A stretch of 64,000 bases of DNA from Drosophila persimilis (Eukaryota > Arthropoda > Insecta > Diptera > Drosophilidae), in assembly GCF_003286085.1 (NCBI RefSeq), contig NW_020825288.1, positions 13,950,001 through 14,014,000 on the forward strand, in the 5' to 3' direction. The position numbers and the translations under genes are program-made. The notes under the pieces are model-generated. The model was given only the letters and a program-made list of their open reading frames with translations. It was not told the origin of the DNA and ran no database searches. Positions 1-12,645 of the stretch are shown here, in pieces (positions within the stretch are counted from its first letter, which is position 1; each line of letters starts with the position of its first letter).

Positions 1-3000
1 ATTGCCCAGTGTGGTGCAACCACCAGAAAGGGGGTGTAAGGAGCAGCTCCAGCTCCAGCCCCAGTGGGGCACTAGGCACTAGGCACCAGGCACCAGGCCA
101 CAGGAACAGGTATCCAACGCAACCAACACCAGCTGATTGCTCTAATGCTGCCTCATTACAAATGCACAACATTAGCATTGGCGACGGCAACAACAAAGGA
201 TGTAGGCTTCTCTCCGACTTGATATTTGTATGTACAATAATGGACTGATATTTGACGAAACGGGTTTAATGACAGATATTCGGAGAGCGAGGAGCCATTT
301 ATTTGATATTTGTAAGATTTGGTGGTATTTAGATATTCCATTTCCTTGATATTTTACTAGGAACACTCGACACAAGAAAATTTATTCAACACTGTTGATA
401 ATAGTGTTGGCAAGTAGGTCACGTAATCTTCTATTAGATGACTCTTTAAAGGTAATTCCAGCGCAGATGTTTGATCTGTAGAAGTCGTATTTCAAAGTCC
501 CAAAGTTTATCTGTATCTCTATATAACATAGAGAAAGTTTTGGGTCGCCGTCCGATATTTTAGTCATATCGACGCGACCGAGCTTAGCGAGTGAGCCGGT
601 GGTTGGCCAGAAGGACCTCTTCTCTACTTAGATCTGTAGTTATAAGTGAACAACATAAACATGATCTGATTTCTTTTGCAAGTAGATGGACATCTCATCA
701 TGAAGTTCCCTATCGTAAGCCTAATACGTGAGCAGAATAAACTTAGGGCTTAAATTGTTTTACTTTCAATAAAAAAATGGTATAAAGAACGGAATACCAT
801 TGCATGCTTGTTCACATTTATACATTTATAATTTATATGTATAAATATTCGCAGTGTAAGCTTAATGCCAGCGCAGATCCCCTCACTGGTTGAGTAGGTT
901 CAAAGTTCAGTCAAAGTAGTAATCCCTGGCATCAGTTAAACTTTCAAAGAAATTCCTTTTATTTATTTTCGATGCATTTAAACAATTTCCCATCAAAGAA
1001 GATTCGGTTGCAGTTTTATAGGTTTTTTCCATTCCATGATATGTGGGGTGTGTGTATGTGTCTGTGTCTGTGGTGTGTGTGTCTGTGTAGTGCCTTTCAC
1101 TGGCCAAAAGCAAACCGAGTCGTATGTATGTACAATATGCAAACTGCATAAATGCTTCCTGAATCGAATTTAATTGTATCTGGGCGTCTGTATGCATCTG
1201 TATCTGTTACTGTAACCGTATCTCTGCGAATATGTACATGTACACATGCATGTGTGAGTATCTGTATCCTCCACTGAGCGATGTTGTCTATCCATCTCAG
1301 TGTGGATGCATGCCCGTCCCTGTCCATGTCCCTGTGCCTGTCTGCCCTTCCTGTTCATCCATCTGCTGGCTGCCAACGTTGCGGCTTTCTGGTTTAATTG
1401 GCTGCGGGAATATTCCATGTGATTACTTAATGAGCCCCAACTTATGTTTACTACGCGAAACATCGGTTCGCTTCGGCTCGAATCGGTTTGGGATCGCATT
1501 GGTCCAGTCCTGTCCGGTCCGGCCTGAACAAAAGTTAAAAGGTTAACAGTTAACAGCAAAAAAATAAAAAAAGAACCGAATAATTCCACAGCAGTAGAAC
1601 AATTGTGGCACTCCCACTCCATTCCACGTAGTTGCCCCACTGGGGCAAGGCGGGGCGGCGCGGAGCGATATGCGGAGGCGTGTGCACGTAGTTTATTATT
1701 CAATTATGCATTCATTAAGGTACATAATTAATAATTGAATTAAAGGTAGCACCGCGTAGTGCATCAATTTGTGGCAATGTTTCCTTTATTACTCATTTTC
1801 ACGCACTCTGACTCCGAGTCGAATGGAATCGAATCGAATCGACTCTCATTCAGTGACTCATTCGGTGGGAGGCGAGGAGTTGGCGAGTGGCAGGCGGTTC
1901 CGCATGATCGCTTTAGGAAGTTGCAAGCAACTTGAGGCACCGACTGCTGTACTGTGTCTGTGGCTGTGTGGCATGCGTGACTTCCGATTGAAATTGAATG
2001 CCACATCTTACAGTTTATTGCCTGCCAAATCATGCAAATCATTGTTCCATGTGCATGGCCGCTTGGCTTGTAAATGACTTGCCGAAAGTTAAGGAGGAAA
2101 CGCAACTACAGAACTTAGGTCTCAATGAGTCGTTTTATTTCGAGATCTAATGAAATTAGTGAACACATATTGCCAGAGATTTCCTAATTGATATGTTGTT
2201 CAATGCAATTGAACACGGGTTCTGGCTGATCCCTCAAGATTCTCTCTCGCACACTTCCTTAAATCAAAAGTAGTTCCAATCTCCCAGTCTCCCCCTTAAA
2301 TATCCCAGAGTGCAGACCTTCTGCCTGATTGAAGGTTAAGTGCCACTCCATAATGTAACCCCCTAAACAAGAGCCGGGCATCTGCCCGGTCTAGGCTACC
2401 TCGTCTGCGCTTGGTCTTGGCCAAACTCTAATTTATGTCTTTATGGCACATTACATTCAAGACAATTCACTTGCTTTATAACCTGTTAAAGTAAGTCTTT
2501 TACGGCCACATCTGTGCGGCGTCGGCGTTGGCGTTGGCGGCTTACCGGACCAGCAGCACTTGGCCGGAGATCAAAGCCGGGCAAGACCATGGTAATGACC
2601 CAGTTGGCTGTGATGGCAGAGCAAACCTTTTGGCTTGGCAAACCTTTGGCCGTCAATGATGGTTTCATAGCGACATGCATAATTAAAAAGCCGTTGCAGG
2701 ATGTACAGGGCCCGAGTTAATGCCTAAGTGTGCAGGCCGGCCTTAATTGGGCCGAAACGTTGACAAACATTAGGCCAAAAGCGAACAGAAATAGCCCCAA
2801 AGAAAAGCGAAAACGTTGGCAATATTACGTGAGCCGTTTACCCCACGTCTGGCCAGTCGAATGGCTTTAACCTTTCGCTTGGCAATGGCCAAGAAGTGAC
2901 CAGCTGGTTCTGGCTGTCGCTCTCGCTCTCGCTCTCGCTCTGGCTCTGTTGCTGGCTCTTCATTCAGAAGTCAGTGGCAGAACCAGAATGACTTGCCCAA

Positions 3001-3473
3001 GACCCAAGCCCAAACCCAAACCCAAACCCAGACCCGGAGCCAGGCCCAAGCTCAAGCTCAGAGACGAGGCACACACAGTCAAGGCATTCAGGTGCATTTA
3101 TTGCAATTAAACACTTGTTACTGCCAAAGTTGCAACCGCAAAAACAACGCCACATCTAACAAGAAGCCAGCCAGGTTTCAGCCAACTAAGATTAATATTA
3201 CGGCCGGGCCACGATTCGACAATTCAGCCAACGTTTCACGTTCGTTCGCTCAACGATGCCGTAGCACTCTGAACGATCCAGCGATTTGCTTAGAATGCGA
3301 CAACCGCCAGACCCCAAATAAAAGCCAAAGTGCTGACCTTGTCAGTGGCTATGGCTACTGCTGGCTCTGGCTCTGGTTGTGGCTCTGGTTGTGGCTCTGG
3401 CTGTTGCTGCTAAATCTCGAGTGGTTTTCCTTGTGTTTGATTTTTCAATTTTTGCAGCACAAAGCGGGCACGA

Positions 3474-3505
<32 letters not shown>

Positions 3506-4311
3506 TTGCACACAATTGCATTCAAAAGAAAAAAAATGTGTAATAAGTGCATCGATTTACATCGAATGAAATGAAGTTGGAAGAAACAAATTGGAAAACA
3601 CTTTACGTGCAATATACATACACATTTTTTTTAACTTTTCTTTTTTTTAGAACTGAAATCACATTTGTCTGTATCTGTTAACCCATAATTAATTCAATTC
3701 AATTTAGATCAAATATCGTTCCGTCTGTCTAAAGAGCCTCTCAAATATGTAGCTGGAATTTTGAAATTATATCGCACAGCAGCAGTTGAATATTTAATAA
3801 GAGTCATACTCTCCCAAAATATAATTACAAAAATTAAATGAAAAATATGGGATTGCCTAACAATTTTGGTCCATATTTGTCAGCCATTAGCTTATAATTT
3901 GTTTATTTTATCAGAGTATTTATCATATATAAATTCCCTTGGATGTACAGACAATCTTATGAGCATAATTATAGCTCGATTCACAAGCCAATTCTTTAGC
4001 CGCCAACCACTTTTGAATTAAGATGTTTTCAGGCAGATTCAGGGTCAAGAAAATAGAGATATTTATGCATAGCTCATTGCTTAGGTCTCATCGCATACCA
4101 AATACAATATACAATACTAGCATGTTTTGTGCACCCGTAAGAAGGAGGCAAATGGCAAATGAAAAGTGGCCAAGAGCTGCTTTGGCACTGGCCAAGTCGA
4201 AGCTGCATGGCAATATTCGCGCATTTATCGATTGCAAATCAATTTCATACAATTCCACATCTCACGTAACTTTTGGCCCGACTCTGGCCCGACTCTGGCC
4301 TGGCTCTGGGG

Positions 4312-4382
4312 TGGGTTCCTTCTCTGACGCTGGGTCTGGGTCTGGGTCTGGGTCTGGGCCTGGGCCTGGGCCTGGGCCTGGC
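4312..4382. repeat. Hexanucleotide microsatellite (GGTCTG/GGCCTG)n
   Basis: A run of hexamers changes from GGTCTG-type units to GGGCCT-type units across this interval. It is open in several frames and produces Gly-Ser/Gly-Pro or Asp-Pro pseudo-peptides, so the ORFs over it are repeat artefacts. Confidence 0.85.
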
Positions 4383-6459
4383 TGTGCTACCGTCTCCCGC
4401 CTTCGACTCTCGAGTGCAATGCATCGCTGCCGGATTACCCGATTAATGCTGCTTGCATACAAATTGGCGCATTTACGTTCGTATGGATCGACGGTGCTCA
4501 GGTGGGGCGCATCCACAAGATACAGACACGCGCCTGCACTCGTTAGCAGAGCGTCTGGGCATTGGTTTTCTTTGGCATTCGCCGCGTAGCTCGCAAATTG
4601 CATAAACAACAAACGAAATGAAAACTGCAATGCGCAGGAGACACAGAAGGGATACGGGTACGAGTGTAGAGTAAGGTGCGAAATATATACTACACCTCGA
4701 TATGTGAATGCAAATTTAGTTTTTGATTTTCGCATGCAAATGGCCCGCATGGCATGGTACATTGTCGAGCACTTAAAGTTCTCCACGGTGCAACGCAACT
4801 GTCGCCGGCAGCCAAAAGCTTCCGGAAAATCCTAATCAGCATGACTGGCGCTGGGCCAGTGCCAGTGCCAGTGCCGGTGCCGGTGGCAGAGTGCCCCTGC
4901 AACATCCATGGAAGAGCACAGAGAGGATGCCACCGAGGTGACAACATAAGCAGACTTTTCGCGGGATTTGTCAAATATTTGCGCTACGTTGCGCTCATTC
5001 CTAAAAAGAACCAAAAAAAAATGGAGAAAAGGGGACCAAAAAACTGCAATGTCCCAATCCCCAACGAATCCTCCTGTGAGGGGAACTCCCCCTCATTTTT
5101 TGTGTGTGTGTTTTTCACGCCTCTTCCAAGGAGAGAGCAAACTTTTATTATTATTTCATTTTTTCCTTCTTTCCGCTCCCCACAGTTCAAAAAGTTTAAT
5201 GCTATTTGACTTTGATTCAATGTTTGCATTGTGCCCAGGCACATCATCGATTATTTTTCGCTTGACGCCTCGCGGCCCCCAGATCCGAGTTCGGTTGTTT
5301 GTGGTGGACAAATGAAATATGTTGGATGCTGGACTGCCCGAATATCCGAATATCCGAATAGCCTCCACACTGACAATCCAAAATCACAGCCACGGCACGG
5401 GTGGTGCTGGCACGGCTGGTGCTGGTGTGGTGCGAGTGCTATATTTTGATAAATTGCGAATTAATTGAATTGCTATGACATGAAATTTAGCAGGGATTTC
5501 ATATGCAATAATTAAAGAGTTGTCATCGAGGGACTACGTATACGTACTGTCTGAATGCCCCTGAATGACAAGTGAGTTTTTTTCCGTGCCAAGTTTAGAA
5601 TTTATAAACTAATTGCTGGAAGGTTCGAGCGGTTGATTGCCGATTGTTTCACATTTCAGATTCCAGAATTTATCAAAACTTTCCATACTGAACTGTGCGA
5701 AGTGCTATAGGTATATATTTCACCTGAAAATAATACTCAGTAATATAATCCTTTTTAAAATAAGTAAATGTAAATTTGCATCGTTTTTATTTTTCCTTTT
5801 TTCAATTAATTGATTGAATCTCTGTAAATTACTAAATTGCTAATTTGCTCTAAATTTAAATGTATTTAAAGCTGTACAAATATAAACCAAATTTAACCAG
5901 AAAATGGAGTAGCTCCATGATTTCTCGCTTTGAACGTTTTTAATGTAAAGAATTATTACAAATATTAAACAACAGTCTGAAGCGTGACAAATTTCAATTA
6001 AACCTCTGAAAAACCCACCAATTTGTAGTTAGATCTTATTTCTTCCAATACCCACACCGCCACCCGATCATTTAGATATTGATCCGAATAAGCAGTTCGT
6101 ATGACCCAGAAATTGGTGCCTTCATCCAACCCAATCGCGTTTCTGTGGGTTGGGCTCATTGAAACTCGTTTCGCATAAACAAAATAGTGTAATACTCGAG
6201 ACCGTGTGTGATTATCGATTCTTTGTAGCCGAAACTCTCGTTGCATAGGCGAAACAATGAGTTTCGAGTATTTCCCAATTGCGGTGTTTGTGTATAAAAT
6301 TTGGGAAATTCAATGAAATTTCACACATATTTTTGGGACTGTACGAGTGGTGTGTGTAGCTGTTGGCGTTGGCGTTGGTGTTGTTGTTGGTGTTGGTCTC
6401 TCCTTGCCAGAGCGAATCCAACTCGTTTTTGGGTATTTTTTAGAAAGCCGTTGTCGTAC

Positions 6460-6532
6460 GTAATAGTAATAGTAATAGTAATAGCATTTGTCATACGAGT
6501 ACGAGTACGAGTACGAGTACGAGTACGAGAGC
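6460..6532. repeat. Two adjacent microsatellites, (AATAGT)n and (GAGTAC)n
   Basis: Four or so AATAGT units are followed, after a short spacer, by about six GAGTAC units. The Val-Arg and Tyr-Ser strings read from both strands come from the repeat and are not coding evidence. Confidence 0.85.
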
Positions 6533-6899
6533 AGATTGGTATAATCCAATCCCAGGTAATTCAAGACTCACCGATTTGCTCGCTCGCTGCCGTCGAGATC
6601 CCACGCCCACCGACGGAATGGATTTCGACAAAGGCTAAACAAATTGTAGGCTTCGTTAATCTGCCACTCGGAATCTTCCTCTCGTGTTTCGGTTTCCGTA
6701 TTTCTGTGCGGCGGGGGGGTAATGGATACAAAAAATGTTTTTTGTTTTGGAAATTTTGGGTCTGTTCACTTTCGAAACTTTGTCAAACGGTTTTTACGCT
6801 CTTGCCGCACGCAATGTTGCACAATCTCCAAGTAGTATCGAAAAAACGCGATTCCAAAATTACGGCAGGCAATGCCAAAAAATTTTCAAAACTGGTTGG

Positions 6900-7300
6900 A
6901 GAGCTTGAGTCGTACTAAAGGGGTGAGCGCGCGCGCACTGATCCGAACCGATCCAAGTGGGGTCCCGAGTTTGAAAAACCAACTAGGAATTTTCCAGACA
7001 ACGAGAGGAGTACGACTGAGAGTACGAGCGACGAGCGACGATCGACGTTACGCGTTCCAGAACCGCGCTCCTAGGCAGACGAAAGCAGACTCAGCTCGAG
7101 CGCGGCTTGCAAAAACCACAACACCTGATGACGCCCGATGATGACGGCGGTTCGGCGGTTCGGCGGTTCGCTCCACAGTCGGTGGCTCCACAGTCGCAGC
7201 AGCGCCGTCAGCGTTGACTGCAGCGCAAGCGCAGCGTTTTTAGTAGGCGGCCAGCGAGAGCGCGCAGCAGCAGCAGCAGCAGAATTACCAACAGCGGCAG
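6900..7300. promoter_or_regulatory. GC/CpG-rich block, candidate promoter or 5' exon
   Basis: Between AT-rich flanks lies a block with many CpGs, GAGCGCGCGCGC and GAGAG elements, tandem GGCGGTTC units (about 7145-7170), a repeated CTCCACAGTCG and a CAG run (7266-7283). This composition in Drosophila usually marks a developmental promoter with an untranslated first exon, or a GAGA-factor/Polycomb element. Strand and target gene are not determined. No coding exon with a valid start can be assigned. Confidence 0.35.
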
Positions 7301-10300
7301 TAAAAGTCGTATTGGGGGGGCTGGGTTGGGTTGGGATACAGAGTATCCCAGAATAATTGATAAAGGATACTAGAAAAAAAACGGAAAATTTATCTAAACT
7401 CTTTACAAGAAAGGAAAGGGGGTGCTGACAAAGAAAAACTCATTGTTTTTATTCATTATCGTAAAGTAGTATGTTCATTAAGATACTCTACCACACACAT
7501 ATATGTATATACATATCTAGAAAATCTCCAACAAATTGTACATACCATAGCTGTATGGAAATACTCTTGGATGGATACTGGATCTGGATAGAATCACTTA
7601 TTTCTGCATCTTACACATTACTGCACATATACACCCTTCTGTCCCACCATTACAGGGTAGAATTAGCTATGGAAAATTTATGAACTGCTTATCCTGCTCA
7701 ACTTGAACTTCAACTTCAGAACTTCAACCCCAACCCAAGCCCAGACCTGCTCACATTTGATCTGTGTGGCCTGCGCGGAAAGGAGGAGCTGAACCTACAC
7801 GGACCTTAAATTGAGTCATCGCCAGTGCAGTCCACATCCGTTCAGGCCCAATCCTACTTGGTATGCCTGCACCGTTCGCCCGGAGACGTCGTTCGACGTA
7901 GTTCGCTCATAAATTTTGCATTTGCTGTGTGATTTTCCTTTTTAGACGCGACAAGATTTCACTGATTTTGTATATACGTATCTACGTATGCGTCTGCTTA
8001 TAATATATCAATGCATAAGCATTCTACAGTGGGTATTCACTTGTTCGGTTCTAAATGTTGTTGTTGTTGTTTTTGTTGTTGTTTCTGTTTTGTACTTGTA
8101 TCACAGGTCCGCCATCAATCACGTAATTCCCAGCGTGTTTTGTACCCGTCCATCTATATCTTGGCATTGTATCTTCTCACAGCGAACAAAGCCAGTGCCA
8201 AACGCAAAAGCCAAAAAGCCAAAACACACGAAATCTACGTAATAAACGCTGTTTGAAACAAAAGGCCCATTAACGACAAATATAAAGTAAGAGAAAATAA
8301 AAAATATTTGCGAGTCCATCAGTGCATATTAATTATGGCCCCATCAAAAGGTACTCAAGTGCACACTTCTGTAGCCGATCCGATCTTGTTCAGTTCTCCT
8401 CCAGACACCACTTGGCAAAACACTCGTTCAACATGATTCACTTATCATTGGCTTTGTGAGGGGCATAATGAAGTATTGGGGTACGTACTACGTACATCAA
8501 GTATTTTGAGAGTTCAAAGTACGAAATAATATACTCTCGTCATCATATGTCGAAATTCGATATGTAAATTGGTTTCTTCTAGATCATTCCAATCTTAATT
8601 GGGTAGTTCTGGATATCAATCATACTTTACCTTTCATATTACCTTTCAGAGCATTGCTTATTCTTAAATGCATTCCTCACTCTAGAGAGTGTGATCTTAA
8701 ACTTTTTCTTGATTTTGGTATTACAAAAAATTATTCAATATTCAAATGAATTGACATTCTCCCAAGGCATGATGCAAATAATAATAAATAATGTAATAAA
8801 CAAAAACCAGTTTTTGAGCATCCAATAACATTGTGTCATAAAAAGTTTGAGCGAAAGTTGACCTTGTCATTCCACCTTCGCTTAAGAACTAAATCCAACG
8901 GCAAATATCAAATCCATCTAAATGGTTGCAACCACAGAATTGCCCAGCTTCATCGTGATAATGGCCAAAGCAACTTGCCAAGTCATTCCGGTTTTTTTTA
9001 CCATATTCGCACCCAATTCTAACAAATCAACAACAAACAGGTACACGAGTAACAAAAGTGCCAACCGAAAGAAATCAAAGTCAATGTCTAGAAGCTGCAA
9101 ATCCGAAAGGTAATTGCCAAGGCAAATTTCGTGAGTTGGGAGGGAGCCGGGTGGGGCACCGACTCAAGTCGCGTCGACGCGAAATTCGCTCGTCACTGCA
9201 TAATTATCGGAGATTTCGGAGCGATGAGAGGACTATACTACCGGCTAGTTGTGGGTAATTTGCCGTTCCTGGCGTGATTTAGTATTGACTCTTGTGTGTC
9301 AGGCTCCTTGATTTATTTTATGGCTGAACGCGAGCTCCCGGTATCCCGGTAGTCCCCCTCCTTATAAAAATATCAGTCACGATAGAACGCAAAAATTACC
9401 AGCACATTGGTTGGAAAGTGTGTATGTGTGCGGTGCGGTGGAGTGGAGTGGAGTGGCTGAAACACACCGACATGGATGAACGGAGCGGAGCCCATTGAAA
9501 TTCAGAGCGGGTTCAAAGACGGTCGGCCACGGCAACAAATCGTGCAAACAACAACTCACCGAATTGCATAGAGCAACATCTTCATGGAGGGGTACGTAGG
9601 GGGACTGGGATTTCGTTGGGGCAGAGCCGGGCTGCTGGCAGGGATAGCGATAAAGTCCCCAGCAGTTCCAGTCGCCAAAGCGATTCAGCTAAATGCATTC
9701 CGAGTGCTTTATTGATTGGGTTTCGTGTGTGTGCCAGAGCAAAAAGTATAAAATCTATTAATTTTGCTGTGGGGATAAGCAAATGCATCTCAAGTGGCTC
9801 TGGCTCTGGCTTTGGCTCTGGGTCTGGCCCCTCACTGTGACTCTGGCTGTGGCAGGCCAAATGGCTGACGTCGACACGGCCGAGACGCAGACACGGACAT
9901 GCCGCTCTGTTGACGTTGTTGTTGTTGACAGGTGTTGACAGTGCAACGAGCCATTAATGAAAACATGGAAATGTTTAGCCAGTTAGTCAGACAGGACAGT
10001 TTAGAGATCAATCTGACTAACTGATACTGGAAATGGCTCAAACACAACCGCCAAATCACTTGACCTTTGTCACTACACAACATGACATTCAACTCTACTC
10101 ATGAATTATTACTGCAAAATATTGTAACCCGTACATGCACATACATATGTATATGTTTATGTCTCCACCTTACCCCGTGCCGAATCCACAATTTCAGCTT
10201 AATTACTTTAAAAAAATCAATGACTAAACTGAGAATATACCAAATAGATCCACCAAATCCCCTGAACTTTGTCTCTAAAACTTGACTTCCGACTTTTGTC

Positions 10301-10956
10301 CGACTGCTGCCTAATGGTGTGTGTTTTTGCTTTGCGTAATAGTTTATGAATTGCATAAGTTTTGAGAATCAAAGGAGGAACACCTCGCAACAATTAGCCA
10401 AGAGATGAGCCCTGAGATTCGCGAGTAATGGCTTAGGGAAAACTCTTTCCCCGATCTGATCAATGCCAAAGTGCAGACAGATCTGCCCGAGCCCGTACCC
10501 GGGCACCCTCGTAAAAGCCAAGTTAACGCACTGTGACTGAAATGCAGAAGCTTTTAAATAATAATTACGCGAGGACGGCCGCAAAGATCAGGTGGAAATA
10601 CTTAGTCAAGGTACGTATAAATTATGGCGCCATATTGTTGTGATCTACTAGGAGTGTTGAATAGTTAATAGATTGAATGAATTGTTTAACATTGTCAGAG
10701 GTTGAGCTTAAAATAAGCTAGAATAAAAACGAGTATACATGTGTGCATTGAGCGTTTTCTGGACGGCAGAAACTAATGGGTATCAGAATGGTCAGCTAAC
10801 GAGAATAAAATTGATTGATCACCCGCTAATGGATAAAAGTCTATAAATATACATATATGTATATACGCACACGAGAATGTATATCCAAATGATGATATAG
10901 GGCAAACAAAAGCGTGGAGGCCGTATTAAACATACCACATACACCGTTCCGCCGGC
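7301..10956. other. Gene-free stretch
   Basis: No supported coding region. Simple repeats include TTG units at 8057-8095 and (GGCTCT)-type units at 9793-9830. A TATA-like TATAAAAATA at about 9363 followed within 15 bases by an Inr-like TCAGTC could be a promoter, but no ORF follows it. Short ORFs in this stretch lack any recognised domain. Confidence 0.5.
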
Positions 10957-11601
10957 ATGAAGAGAGTGCTGACTATTTTTGTCCTGCTGCTGCTCTTGGA
11001 GCATTATCAAAGTGTATTAAATTGAATTTGAAGAGCGAGGAATTAGTAATATTTCGAATCTAAATCATTTCAGGGCGCTGTTATATTCAAGATGACGAAT
11101 GCCGTCTGCGAATCGTACAACAAATCCTGGGTGGAGTTCAATGTTTGCCGCTTGAGGGCCGTGAGTCGGAACAAGGTCAGCTTCAATGTGGATGCCATGC
11201 TGCACCATCCGGTCCACAATGTGTTTGTCAAAGCCCAGCTAATGAAGCGGGCCAACGGGTACAAGCCCTGGCTGTACAAGGTAAACTTCGATGGCTGCCA
11301 GTTTATTAGAAGGCGCAACAGTGCATTGATTCGCATAGTTTGGGAACTGTTCAAGGAGTTCTCGACGATCAATCATACGTGTCCTTATGTGGTGGGTCAT
11401 AAAGGTATTTCGTATTTCGTTAGGGAACTGTACAAGTTTCTTTTTTAGGGCCTACAGCGGGTGAAAGACTTCTATTTGAGGTCTGAAAAGCTGCCAACCC
11501 CTATACCAACAGGCGATTATCTGCTACTCATCGACTGGGTGTTCAACAAAAAGCCGCAGGCTGCCACAAATGTGTACTTTACCTTCGTGGAGGATCTATG
11601 A
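10957..11601 (+). CDS. Small secreted DUF1091 (MD-2-like superfamily) protein
   Basis: Three exons (10957-11013, 11074-11391, 11449-11601) join in frame to about 175 codons. The first exon encodes a basic start followed by a Leu-rich hydrophobic stretch, a clear signal peptide. The mature part shows the DUF1091 pattern known from insect proteins: ..TNAVCES at its start, CRL.AV.RN, a central DGC, CPY before the second intron and a C-terminal LL.DW region. Both introns are about 60 bp and both are phase 0; the first donor (AGT|GTATTA) is weak. An AATAAA lies 30 bases after the stop. DUF1091 proteins are abundant, fast-evolving Drosophila secreted proteins of mostly unknown function, so no role is assigned here. 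It is the only gene supported in the left 12 kb. Confidence 0.85.
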
Positions 11602-12645
11602 AAGAATATAACGTGGCCTTTTTAGTCATTAATAAAACAATTTTGTAGCGCGTTTTCCACATTAACTTATCTTGATTATAGCTAATAATTTACCATACTA
11701 TTCAATAGTTTATAGAGCAGAGCATATAACCAAAATCAGACTCTGTCATGCCTGAAGTATTTGCTGGAGCAAAGCATTCCTCTTAATGGAAACAAAACAA
11801 CATAGAACGAATACAAATTATGTTATTAAATAAATTTCTGGGAGGCCTGATCTGCGACCACCAGCAGCTCACCTTGTCAACAAAGACGCCGTATCAATAG
11901 GTGCAGGCTATAGACAAATAATTGCCAATTACAGAGATTTAAAATTCAAGTTCCGTTTGGAGGAAAAAAGCAAAAACAGCGTCGATTCGGCGTTGTACAA
12001 CCAACGGCTAATTTGAATGCGCACTTAAAAAGATCCGCATTGTACAACACTAAGCTGATGGTATTTTTAACGCAACGGTATTTGATAGTATTTATCGGAT
12101 TATATTTGGGTATTTTTCTTCGATAGCTATCGATGACATAATAAAACTATCGATAGTGGTGGCACTTTGTCGATAACCACTGAACGTTAGAAACGCCCAG
12201 AAACGAGCAGCATGTCTTGTATAATTGAGGAAAGCGTCTAAATGAATGCAGAAACTAGTCAGGCTATTTCAACATTATTTTGCAGCTCATTTTCTTCTTA
12301 CAGACACCAAGAATAGGTATCGAGATCGGTTTTATTGTTGACCTTTGTTGCTTAAACCCTAAATGTGCTAAATCACTCTCCACGAAAACAATGAATCTTA
12401 AAGAATTTTAGCGCAGCTCGTGTTAGGATATCGTGGGATTTTTTAAAGTAAAGAAAAAATTTACAAACAGTATTGTTTTCCGCGGCTTAACTCAAGTTGC
12501 TTACCTGCTTAAATAGAGGGGGATTAAGTGGGCTAAGTTCGTGCCTGTAATCGATAGATCCGATACATTTATTGATTACTAACAAAAAGAATTTTGCAAA
12601 AACAATAACTTTGGACCCGTTGTTGCTGCAAATTATATAGGCAGG
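11602..12645. promoter_or_regulatory. Intergenic region with DRE promoter elements before Scyl2
   Basis: After the DUF1091 polyadenylation signal (AATAAA near 11632) the sequence is AT-rich. Several DRE-type words occur: GCTATCGATG at about 12126 and CTATCGATAG at 12147-12156, with GTCGATAACC near 12170. DREs bind DREF and mark housekeeping promoters, fitting the Scyl2 gene downstream. The segment about 12360-12560 belongs to a dispersed repeat also seen near 36.1-36.4 kb and 51.3-51.5 kb. Confidence 0.6.
12360..12560 (+). repeat. Dispersed repeat copy (12.4 kb)
   Basis: The segment contains an AGAATTTTAGCGCAG core, an ACAGTATTGTTTTCCGCGG word and a GGGGGATTAAGTGGG end. Related strings occur in the same order at 36,190-36,370, and the first part recurs on the minus strand near 51,360-51,420. 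It behaves as an old, diverged mobile-element fragment of a family I cannot name. Confidence 0.55.

Larger units (their letters stand above)
1..6900. other. Gene-free stretch with simple repeats
   Basis: No ORF here has coding character, recognisable domains or coherent splice signals. The DNA is a mixture of AT-rich stretches and short tandem repeats: TG/TC-rich at 1045-1090 and 1195-1360, CCAAAC-type hexamers near 3000-3060, GGCTCT-type at 3340-3400, AC dinucleotides at about 3475-3500, GGTCTG/GGGCCT at 4315-4380, GTGCCA/GGTGCC at 4855-4885, AATAGT at about 6460-6486 and GAGTAC at 6496-6530. The composition fits Drosophila intergenic or long-intron DNA. A distal enhancer role is possible but nothing in the sequence proves it. 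Confidence 0.6.

Noticed and set aside
1170..1703. 177-codon minus-strand ORF
   Set aside because: It contains a long imperfect TGTC/TGTA repeat and no domain, and there is no promoter or polyadenylation signal in support.
2993..3574. 193-codon ORF
   Set aside because: It is built from CCAAAC, GGCTCT and AC repeats; the peptide is low complexity throughout.
4023..4589. 188-codon plus-strand ORF and a 178-codon minus-strand ORF over the same region
   Set aside because: Both derive much of their length from the GGTCTG/GGGCCT repeat, and neither shows a domain or splice context.
5617..5640. GGTTCGAGC string resembling a tRNA T-loop
   Set aside because: No matching acceptor stem, D-arm or anticodon arm can be folded around it.
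6301..6918. 205-codon ORF before the GC-rich block
   Set aside because: It runs through TTG, AATAGT and GAGTAC microsatellites and has no recognisable protein pattern.
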